In this document: piece after piece, positions 1 through 5,862 of the stretch
How positions within the stretch are numbered: position 1 is the stretch's first letter
Layout of the letters: each line of letters begins with the position of its first letter
DNA from: DASYHQ01 sp038223165
Lineage (GTDB): Bacteria; Planctomycetota; Phycisphaerae; Tepidisphaerales; Tepidisphaeraceae
NCBI GenBank assembly: GCA_038223165.1
Contig: JBBRHE010000107.1
Coordinates: forward strand, 1 to 12,368
Length of the DNA: 12,368 bases
Direction of reading: 5' to 3'
Program-made: the position numbers and the translations under genes
The notes under the pieces: generated by a model
Database searches by the model: none
Told to the model about the DNA's origin: nothing
The model's input: the letters and a program-made list of their open reading frames with translations, nothing else

Positions 1-1296
1 GAACAGCGCCGCTCGGAGATCATGGCTAAGGAAAGTTTGTCCCGTCGGTTGAACCCGCCTGCTTCTGCAACGTAGCGTTGCACTGGTGATGGAGACAAGT
101 CACGACGGGGGTGTCGGTCGCAAGTCAGGGAATGTGACGCAGCGGTCGGCATAGCGGGACTCTCAATTCATGTCTCGACCCGGGCAAGGGTCGGTGCGTG
201 TGGGAACCTCTCAGGGAAGAGTGGGAACCCATCAGTTGAGCGTTTGTAGAACGTCTGTTTCATCGCAACCGAATCGTGTCGGTCGCACCAGGGATGGTGC
301 GCTCGTACACAACTTCGACCGCCCCGGCAGGGACGCTTGTCGGCACGAAGTCGATCGGGATGCTCGATCTGTCACAGGATGTGACGTTGGGTCGAGGCCC
401 TCGGAAGCGACGCGATAGACGGTAGTGAACCGGGCCGGTTCTGCGTGTAACCGACCCGCTTCATTGCGGCACTGTCCGCCGTCCGTCCTAACGGATCATG
501 GACCTGCGATGGAACGCAGGCCACCAAGGACTCGGGCGGTCGGCGGGTGGTGCTTTTTGCACAAGTCTGATCGTCAGGATTTTCAGGTTGGCCCGATTGG
601 CCTTCGCCTGTAGCTAGCGGCATTTTCGTTCCGGTTAGACCAGAACGCAAAGGCCGTTGGCTGCAGAACAGTTCCCGGTTTCTGGCACATGGATGTCGCC
701 AGGCACCGCGGTACGCGACGGCAGAGTCGGACAACCGTTTAGAGCGTCAACCGGTCGTTCAGGATGAACAGCCAGTGGGCGCGCCAAGTTGGTCGTGCGA
801 TACACTGTAGAGTCGTCTCACGGATGGGGCCCCCTGCCTCTTGCTAAAGGGGGGGATTGGATGCCCGACTCTGCCGTATCGTACCGGGGTACTGTCGCTT
901 TGTTGAACCAGCAGTTCTCTGCTCAGGGGCGAACGCACCTCGGCGTGTCGCCATTGTGAACCAGGGACTGCGTTACGTTTGTATCGTCAGACCAAACTGG
1001 CGAGCTTTGCCCGATCTTTCGGTCGCCCCGCCCTTCACTTCCTTAGACGACGCGTAACTACCGTCGTTACAGCGAACATCGCCCGAACTTCCAAGAGTAT
1101 GCCCTGTGTTCGCCGATTTGCAAGCGAAATCACGGACCATGCTTATCGCAGCCATTGGGTATCCTAACAACCGGTAATCCGTCATGAGTCTCCGGCATTC
1201 GCCAGCTATCATAGGCCCCCTCCACCTACGCGTCGCTAGCCCTGGTTATCCGTCATCTCCTTTCACCGCATCCCGTCCGCCCGTACCTTTGCCCTT
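1..1296. other. Gene-free region upstream of rsmH with several hairpins
   Basis: No reading frame in this 1.3 kb resembles a protein I recognise on either strand. The open frames are short, Arg/Pro/Ser-rich and overlap one another. Local structure is visible: a GCAACG/CGTTGC hairpin at 67-81 nested inside a CCCGTCG/CGACGGG pairing near 42-108; CGACCC/GGGTCG at 176-193; GCACC/GGTGC near 285-300; GTCAC/GTGAC near 370-385; and a GAACCGG-G-CCGGTTC palindrome at 427-441. GTGGGAACC occurs twice in tandem near 199-230. No mraZ gene, which often precedes rsmH in bacteria, is found here. The region could hold an unrecognised structured RNA, a decayed gene, or just spacer. Confidence 0.5.
705..890. repeat. 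26-bp imperfect inverted repeat around a 134-bp spacer
   Basis: The arm at 705-730 and the reverse complement of 865-890 match at 23 of 26 positions, with a shared core of CCGACTCTGCCGT and CGTACCG. The spacer (731-864) contains no gene I recognise and includes a CCCCCT/AGGGGG hairpin near 830-856. The layout resembles a small non-autonomous element (MITE) or a long-range RNA stem. A TGTCGC hexamer lies just outside each arm but not flush with it, so a target-site duplication is not clear. Confidence 0.5.
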
Positions 1297-2205
1297 ATGT
1301 CAGTTGAACCTGTCGGTCACGATCCCGTCCTCCTCACCGAATGCCTCGACCTGCTCGCGGTCGGGCCGGGCAAGACGATCGTCGACTGCACGCTCGGGCG
1401 CGGTGGGCACTCGATCGCGATTGCCAAGGCGCTGGGACCGACCGGCACGCTGCTCTCGCTCGATGCCGACCCGCGCAACCTGGCATTCGCCGACCAGCGC
1501 ATCAAGGCGTCCAGTTCTCCTGCGACCGTTCGACTGTTTCATGCCAACTTCTCCGAGTTGAAGGACGTTTTGGCGACAGCCGGCATCTCCAAGGTCGACG
1601 GGATCCTGGCCGACCTGGGCATCAGCACCAACCAGTTGTTCGACGACGCGTACGGTCTGTCCTTCGCCGCCGCCATGCCTTTGGACATGCGGATCGACCC
1701 CCGAACCCGCCCGTCCGCCGCCGATGTGGTCAACACGATGCGCGAGGAGGATCTGGCCAACGTCCTATATGAACTGGCCGACGAACGCTATTCGCGTCGA
1801 ATCGCCCGAAAAATTGTGGAGGCACGCCGGATTTCGCCGATCACCACTACAGACCGGTTAGCGGACCTTGTAAGGACCGCAATACCCAAACGCAGAGGAG
1901 CCCCGGAGCGGATCGATCCCGCCACCCGCACGTTTTTGGCGCTTCGGATGCACGTCAATGCCGAGCTGCACAACCTGCAGACCCTCATGAACGTTGCCCC
2001 GAACCACCTGAACCCGTCCGGGCGGCTTGCGATCATCAGCTTCCAGTCGACCGAAGATCGACTGGTCAAACAGCAGTTTCGGCAGATGGAGTCGGTCGGG
2101 CTTTTTTCGATCATTACGAAGAAACCCATCTCCCCCTCCGACACCGAACTCGCTGTGAACCCGAGAAGCCGGTCTGCGAAGTTACGCGTAGCGATGAAGT
2201 CGTAG
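1297..2205 (+). CDS. rsmH: 16S rRNA (cytosine(1402)-N(4))-methyltransferase RsmH (MraW)
   Basis: This 302-residue protein N4-methylates C1402 of 16S rRNA in the ribosomal P site, using S-adenosylmethionine; it acts in the cytoplasm. The N-terminus has the family opening HDPVLLTE. Next come the SAM-binding block DCTLGRGGHS (about residues 30-40), LSLDADP, DGILADLGIS and PLDMRIDP. The RIDPATRTFLALRMHVNAEL block corresponds to the usual RIHPATRTFQALRI. ISFQSTEDR, near residues 246-254, stands where most homologues have ISFHSLEDR. The C-terminus ends with the typical RSAKLRVA. Length is normal for the family (about 300-315). The ATG at 1297 places HxPVLL at the expected position, though no clear Shine-Dalgarno sequence precedes it. 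A LysM gene follows after 53 bp in the same direction, so co-transcription is likely. Identification is very secure. Confidence 0.97.
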   Translation: MSVEPVGHDPVLLTECLDLLAVGPGKTIVDCTLGRGGHSIAIAKALGPTGTLLSLDADPRNLAFADQRIKASSSPATVRLFHANFSELKDVLATAGISKVDGILADLGISTNQLFDDAYGLSFAAAMPLDMRIDPRTRPSAADVVNTMREEDLANVLYELADERYSRRIARKIVEARRISPITTTDRLADLVRTAIPKRRGAPERIDPATRTFLALRMHVNAELHNLQTLMNVAPNHLNPSGRLAIISFQSTEDRLVKQQFRQMESVGLFSIITKKPISPSDTELAVNPRSRSAKLRVAMKS

Positions 2206-2258
2206 TTGCGGGAATCGATGGTCACGACGGACCTCGCTTCCCGCCCGGAGAAGCGAAC

Positions 2259-3179
2259 ATGACCCGCGAGACCAAGATCGGCCTGCTTGTCGGCCTGGCG
2301 TTCATCATCGTGATCGGGATCCTCCTGTCCGATCACCTCACCAGCACCACCGAGCCGGCGTCGGCGCCTCTGGGCATGGTCGGTCCCAAGACGCGCGACA
2401 GTCTGACGACAATGGGTCGCCCGACGGTCCCCGTGACGATCGAGCAACCCCCCGCCGTCACGCCGCGCACCCCGGTCGTCACGGTCGAAGAGATGCGCCG
2501 TCCGATCGCTCCACCGGTCGAATCGGTCGTCGGTATTACCCCGCTTGCACCCACAGGGGTCGTCGTGCCACAGCCGACGACACCGATCGGTCCGGTCGCG
2601 ATCGTCACGCCCGGCAACGACCCACTCTCGCAGTTGGCCAACACGCACGCCGGTGAGCTCGAGATCGTCGGCGTCCCACAACCCAAGCTCCCCAACGCCA
2701 CGGGTCAGTCGAGCACCCCGCTCGAAACGTCCAACACCGTCGCCGCGTTCCGTGAGTACAAGGCCGTCGACGGGGACAGCCTCGGTCGCATCGCCGCCCG
2801 CACGATGGGTTCCAGCAAGCTCGCCAACCGCGACGCGATTGTCCGGGCCAATCCTTCTCTCAAGGACAACCCGAACCTGATCGTCGCCGGCAAGGTCTAC
2901 CTGATCCCCACCGCCGCCACGCTCGCGATCGTCCCCCCGGCCCCGGTCGCACCACTCAAGGCGACCGAACCCAAGACCGAGCCCGGTGTCTACTGGTACA
3001 CCGTCAAGGAGAACGACAGCCTCTGGAGCATCGCGTCCACCCAGCTCGGCACCGGCAACGCCTGGACGGCCATCAAGGAACTCAACAAGGACGTCCTTCG
3101 TGGTGGTGACACCGTCCGCACTAACATGCGGCTCAAGCTCCCCAACAAGCCGATCGCCACCGCCAGCGTCCGTGACTAG
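2259..3179 (+). CDS. Membrane-anchored protein with two LysM domains
   Basis: A 306-residue protein with a single N-terminal membrane segment (about residues 7-24, IGLLVGLAFIIVIGILL after MTRETK). A long Pro/Thr/Val-rich linker follows (about 28-160), then two LysM domains at about 165-214 and 245-296. Each LysM shows the VxxGDSL or VKENDSLWSIA opening, an N/L-rich centre and a final KVYLIP or RLKLP. LysM domains bind peptidoglycan N-acetylglucosamine, so the protein probably sits in the inner membrane with the LysM pair in the periplasm. No catalytic domain is visible. It may be a wall-binding or scaffold partner of the division machinery, as it lies between rsmH and an FtsL-like gene. The start is supported by CCCGGAGAAG ending a few bases upstream of the ATG. 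The function beyond wall binding is inference. Confidence 0.87.
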   Translation: MTRETKIGLLVGLAFIIVIGILLSDHLTSTTEPASAPLGMVGPKTRDSLTTMGRPTVPVTIEQPPAVTPRTPVVTVEEMRRPIAPPVESVVGITPLAPTGVVVPQPTTPIGPVAIVTPGNDPLSQLANTHAGELEIVGVPQPKLPNATGQSSTPLETSNTVAAFREYKAVDGDSLGRIAARTMGSSKLANRDAIVRANPSLKDNPNLIVAGKVYLIPTAATLAIVPPAPVAPLKATEPKTEPGVYWYTVKENDSLWSIASTQLGTGNAWTAIKELNKDVLRGGDTVRTNMRLKLPNKPIATASVRD

Positions 3180-3193
3180 TCGATCTGTCCATC

Positions 3194-3221
3194 GGTGGAT
3201 CAGGCCAACCCCTGATCCACC
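3194..3221. terminator. 11-bp perfect hairpin between the LysM and FtsL-like genes
   Basis: GGTGGATCAGG (3194-3204) and CCTGATCCACC (3211-3221) form a perfect 11-bp stem with a 6-base loop, starting 15 bp after the LysM stop codon. No T-run follows, so it is not a classical intrinsic terminator. It may instead attenuate transcription or protect the upstream mRNA end, setting different levels for the two genes. Confidence 0.45.
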
Positions 3222-3275
3222 ATTGGACCGATCCGCTTCTGAAGTTTGATCCGTCCGTTCAACGGCCCACTCGCC

Positions 3276-3554
3276 ATGCTCAAGCTCCTCCTCTGCACAT
3301 TCACCGCCTTTGCGATCGCCGTCGTGATCCTGCAGTTGCGCACCGAACGGCGTGAGATCGGGTTCTCCAGCAACGCGCTGCACGACAAGATCGAGTCGTA
3401 CCAGTCCAAGCTCTGGAACCAGCAACTCCAGATCGGCATCTACACCGCCCCCAACGCCATCACCCGCACCGTCAGTGGTCACGACCTCAACATGGTCCCC
3501 ACCAAACCCGCCCAGGCCCAATCGACCGGTTGGATCGACGCCCGGTCGCGCTAA
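3276..3554 (+). CDS. FtsL-like small bitopic membrane protein
   Basis: From the ATG at 3276 this is a 92-residue protein. It has a very short N-terminus (MLKL), one hydrophobic segment (about residues 4-21) and a polar, coiled-coil-prone stretch (about 22-55, with LRTERREIGFSSN and IESYQSKLWNQQLQ). A motif IGIYTAPNAI and a disordered tail follow. Size, topology and position downstream of rsmH match FtsL, the bitopic protein that joins FtsB and FtsQ in the divisome. FtsL is poorly conserved, so the call rests mainly on architecture and synteny. A TTG at 3246 would add ten residues; I prefer the ATG because it puts the membrane segment at the N-terminus. Neither start has a clear ribosome binding site. 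No ftsI follows: the next gene is convergent, so the cluster is cut short here. Confidence 0.62.
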   Translation: MLKLLLCTFTAFAIAVVILQLRTERREIGFSSNALHDKIESYQSKLWNQQLQIGIYTAPNAITRTVSGHDLNMVPTKPAQAQSTGWIDARSR

Positions 3555-3564
3555 GCCCTGCCCC

Positions 3565-3576
3565 ACCGCGCGCGGT
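3565..3576 (+). terminator. Weak terminator-like palindrome after the FtsL-like gene
   Basis: ACCGCGCGCGGT is a perfect 12-bp palindrome starting 11 bp past the stop codon, and it overlaps a short TTTT run. The hairpin would have a minimal loop and the T-run is only four bases, so support is weak. Confidence 0.25.
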
Positions 3577-4029
3577 TTTGCAGACAGAGCACACCCCGAT
3601 CCAACCCCGTCCGCAAAAATAAAGTTTCGACCCCCCTTCTTTTTCATAAGTGATTGTTTTTGATCCATTTGCATTTTTATACCCCTATTCAAATCGTCTG
3701 TTAAACGACTGTTAACCGACATATAACCGACACAAAACGACATGAAACGACGGCCGTCCATATGTCGCTCCTCTTCGTCCGATCCTATCTTGCCAACCCA
3801 AGCCCATGTGGCGACGCGCGTCACCAACCCCACAAGCTCCTCAATCATCTCTTCGGAACCAGTGCGCGCCCGAGCGCGCTGACACGCATCGAATGCACGA
3901 AATTTGCGTTTTTTCTAAGAAATATGACGAGAAGATTGCGCCGATCGCCTAATCGATCCATGCGCACGCGATCGCCATTCCGCGCACATCACACGTTACA
4001 ACCAATCGAAAGAAGGCGTACACCGACCT
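3577..4029. other. AT-rich convergent intergenic region, no gene seen
   Basis: This lies between the rightward FtsL-like gene and the leftward membrane protein gene. Base composition falls sharply from about 3600 to 3760 (T-rich runs such as TTCTTTTTC and TTGTTTTTG), then rises again. A GCGCGC-CCGA-GCGCGC hairpin sits at 3864-3879. The open frame starting at 3762 is Arg/Pro/Ser-rich and runs into the repeats, so I do not consider it a gene. Confidence 0.5.
3695..3751. repeat. Helically phased CGAC array (six units, 10-11 bp period)
   Basis: CGAC-type motifs begin at 3695 (as CGTC), 3706, 3717, 3728, 3738 and 3748, that is at intervals of 11, 11, 11, 10 and 10 bp. Each full unit ends in an A-rich tail (GTTAAA, GTTAAC, TATAAC, CAAAA, TGAAA). 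The period equals one DNA turn, so all motifs lie on one face of the helix. This could be a cooperative protein-binding array or intrinsically curved DNA. It is too short and too variable to be a CRISPR array. Confidence 0.6.
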
Positions 4030-4065
4030 CCTCTCCCGGTACTCCGGGAGAGGCCGGGTGAGGGT
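4030..4065 (+). repeat. REP-like hairpin repeat, copy A1 (forward)
   Basis: CCTCTCCCGG (4030-4039) and CCGGGAGAGG (4044-4053) form a perfect 10-bp stem with a TACT loop, followed by CCGGGTGAGGGT. The forward orientation is defined by the GGGTGAGGG tail on the right. Confidence 0.85.
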
Positions 4066-4109
4066 AATTGCGATCCACAGCAAGCGTCAGGAGAAACGAC
4101 CAAGGCACT

Positions 4110-4159
4110 CCCTCTGCCCCGCGTACTCACGGTACGCCGGGAGAGGGCAGGGGCGTGGG
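4110..4159 (+). repeat. REP-like hairpin repeat, copy A2 (forward, diverged)
   Basis: CCCTCT (4110-4115) pairs with AGAGGG (4142-4147) around an inner GCGTAC/GTACGC stem, and a degenerate tail GGGGCGTGGG follows. The stem begins 80 bp after the start of copy A1. Confidence 0.8.
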
Positions 4160-4264
4160 CATGTGGACAGCGGGAAGCGCTTCGATGGTCAGTTGGGCTT
4201 TAGCTTTTGCCGCGAAGAATCATCACAGCAATCGCTCAAACGACATCGTCAGTCGCCCCGAGCC

Positions 4265-4315
4265 CCCTCACCCTAGCCCTCTCCCGGCGTACCGTGAGTA
4301 CACGGGGGAGAGGGG
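4265..4315 (-). repeat. REP-like hairpin repeat, copy A3 (reverse)
   Basis: CCCTCACCCTAGCCCTCTCC is followed by a loop containing GCGTACCGTGAGTAC and then GGGGGAGAGGGG, which is the reverse orientation of A1 and A2. The following GACCGGAACAGGTCACG has a counterpart after copy B3 and includes the stop codon of the leftward membrane protein gene. Confidence 0.85.
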
Positions 4316-4326
4316 ACCGGAACAGG

Positions 4327-5529
4327 TCACGCCCTCTTCCCTACGAATAACCGCGTCAATAAAACGATCGCGATGCCCGGTAGCAACCACACTGTGCGTC
4401 GTTCGATGAACCCTAGCCAGTACATTGGCATCGCCGCGACGACCGCGATCGTGAAGGTGACGAGCATTCGCTTCGTCGGGCGCACAGGTGACCGCCAGGT
4501 CGGTGTCATGCAGATCCAGACATACGCAGGAAACACGAGTCCATAAAAACCCATGAAGACCCGATACGACCCTTCAAACCAGTTTTGAGGTGAACCACCG
4601 AAGATCGGAAAGGTCACCGCCGCCACGACCACGGTCGTGACAATCGGCGCAACGGCCCAGCGAAGGGGTCCGCGCAGTTCACGGATGTGGACCGACGTCG
4701 TGAAAGCCGCCTGCACGCCCATGTGCAACGCCAGCGCCGTCGCCATCACGAGCATGAGGTACGACCGCGTCGTCCCGAAGCTGACCGCAGTCGCCAGCGC
4801 CGGGGCGTAGAACATCGTGCCGAGGATCATCAGCAAAAACACGAATCCAAACCCCACGCCAAACGCGATCTTTGATCCCCGCGCATCAACCGCCTGGCGG
4901 GCCTTGTGAAACGTCAGGTCAAGGTACGGACAGAGCAAAAACCCCAGCACCGTCACCGGTACGAGGTAAAGCAGTTGTGGGCTCGCAACCCCCATCTCCA
5001 TCGGCTGGGCCAGATCGTCCCGCGCCAGGAAGACCGCTGCCAGCATCACAATCGAGTTGATCCAGACCAGCGGCGCCGTCCACAGGTCTGATCTGCGCCG
5101 CCATTCACCGAGGGTAAAGATCAGCAGGAAGACCGCCACGATGATCGTCATCGTGAACGCCGAGCAGAGGTACGCGACGAGCACCGCAAAGTGAATGTGA
5201 AACGCCAGTGTGACGATCGAAAACGCCTCGGCCATCGGTCGATGGCTCGCGATGAGCGCCTCACTCTGGCCCGGTCTCTTCAGCACCCACCCCATCGCCG
5301 CCGCCCCGACCACGTTCGGAACCGCAAACGCCACCCACCCCCACGGGCCGTAGTCGCGAATGAGCAACACCGGTAAAAACATCCCGATGCACCACGTCCA
5401 CGACACACCGAGAAACACTGCCCAGAGGATGGCCGAGAACGTGGAGGACTTCGTCACGACAAGATCAGTTTGCGCTACGGTCGACACGCGGGGGAGTGTA
5501 ACGGAAGCGCCTGAAGCGCGGAACGGCAC
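4327..5529 (-). CDS. Polytopic (about 12 TM) inner-membrane protein, function unknown
   Basis: A 400-residue, strongly hydrophobic protein. About twelve membrane segments can be picked out, among them SAILWAVFLGVSWTWCIGMF, GWVAFAVPNVVGAAAMGWVL, two around FSIVTLAFHIHFAVL and TIIVAVFLLIFTL, LLYLVPVTVLGFLLC, and further ones to the C-terminus. The N-terminal pattern of a GPWGWVAFAVPNVVGA block, plus CPYLDLTFHKAR in the middle, loosely recalls APC-fold and sodium/solute-symporter-like proteins. I cannot name a substrate. The GTG at 5529 has GGGAGAGGGG just upstream, supplied by a repeat; a GTG at 5487 (386 residues) is an alternative start without a clear ribosome binding site. The gene stands alone, bracketed by two copies of a composite repeat. 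Its own coding sequence has normal composition for the window. It is certainly a membrane protein; transporter is only a guess. Confidence 0.85.
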   Translation of the reverse strand: MPFRASGASVTLPRVSTVAQTDLVVTKSSTFSAILWAVFLGVSWTWCIGMFLPVLLIRDYGPWGWVAFAVPNVVGAAAMGWVLKRPGQSEALIASHRPMAEAFSIVTLAFHIHFAVLVAYLCSAFTMTIIVAVFLLIFTLGEWRRRSDLWTAPLVWINSIVMLAAVFLARDDLAQPMEMGVASPQLLYLVPVTVLGFLLCPYLDLTFHKARQAVDARGSKIAFGVGFGFVFLLMILGTMFYAPALATAVSFGTTRSYLMLVMATALALHMGVQAAFTTSVHIRELRGPLRWAVAPIVTTVVVAAVTFPIFGGSPQNWFEGSYRVFMGFYGLVFPAYVWICMTPTWRSPVRPTKRMLVTFTIAVVAAMPMYWLGFIERRTVWLLPGIAIVLLTRLFVGKRA

Positions 5530-5536
5530 TCATGCC

Positions 5537-5573
5537 CCTCTCCCATGGACGCATGGGAGAGGCTGGTGAGGGT
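5537..5573 (+). repeat. REP-like hairpin repeat, copy B1 (forward)
   Basis: CCTCTCCCATG (5537-5547) and CATGGGAGAGG (5552-5562) form a perfect 11-bp stem with a GACG loop, followed by CTGGTGAGGGT. Read on the minus strand, its GGGAGAGGGG sits immediately before the GTG start of the membrane protein gene. Confidence 0.85.
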
Positions 5574-5616
5574 GATTTCAAGTAACGAACGAGACAAGCA
5601 GGACAAAACCCCACTT

Positions 5617-5661
5617 CCTCTCCCCTGTACTCAGGGTATCGGGAGAGGGCCGGGGTGAGGG
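5617..5661 (+). repeat. REP-like hairpin repeat, copy B2 (forward)
   Basis: CCTCTCCC (5617-5624) pairs with GGGAGAGG (5641-5648) around a loop with TGTACTCAGGGTA, followed by CCGGGGTGAGGG. The stem starts exactly 80 bp after B1, the same spacing as A1 to A2. Confidence 0.85.
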
Positions 5662-5753
5662 GGTGTCGTCAGTCGAACGCGCTTCGATGTTCGCTTGCGG
5701 TGCAGCCTTTCGTCGCAGGGAAAGCTAAACCGCACCCGCTGGGGAAGGTCTCC

Positions 5754-5805
5754 CCCTCACCCTAACCCTCTACCAGGCATACCGCGAGTACGCGGGGGAA
5801 TGGGG
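5754..5805 (-). repeat. REP-like hairpin repeat, copy B3 (reverse, diverged)
   Basis: CCCTCACCCTAACCCTCTAC is followed by a loop with GCATACCGCGAGTAC and then GGGGGAATGGGG. It has the same orientation and order as A3 but with mismatches in the stem. The following GACCAGATCACGACTCCC matches the sequence after A3. Confidence 0.8.
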
Positions 5806-5862
5806 ACCAGATCACGACTCCCTTAATTTTTTGTAGTTCGAAATCTGCGCCAAGTTCCACTC

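Noticed and set aside
1..420. RNase P RNA or tmRNA
   Set aside because: GGAAAGTTTGTCCC near 30-43 recalls the RNase P GGAAAGTCC block, but the other conserved blocks (the ACAGA...GGCTTA end and the AGGGTGAAA region) are not seen. No tmRNA ends or tag frame are seen either.
3695..3751. CRISPR array
   Set aside because: The units are only 10-11 bp with no spacers and vary between copies; no cas genes are present.
1788..3848. 686-residue open frame on the minus strand
   Set aside because: It lies antisense to rsmH, the LysM gene and the FtsL-like gene, and is Arg/Gly/Asp/Val-rich as expected of a high-GC shadow. The plus-strand proteins have clear family motifs.
3762..4061. 99-residue plus-strand frame in the convergent gap
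   Set aside because: Arg/Pro/Ser-rich, runs into the REP-like repeat, has no ribosome binding site and no recognisable motif.
5824..5831. T-run after repeat B3 as an intrinsic terminator
   Set aside because: The nearest hairpin ends about 20 bp earlier, and no plus-strand gene ends here; the adjacent isomerase gene is on the minus strand.
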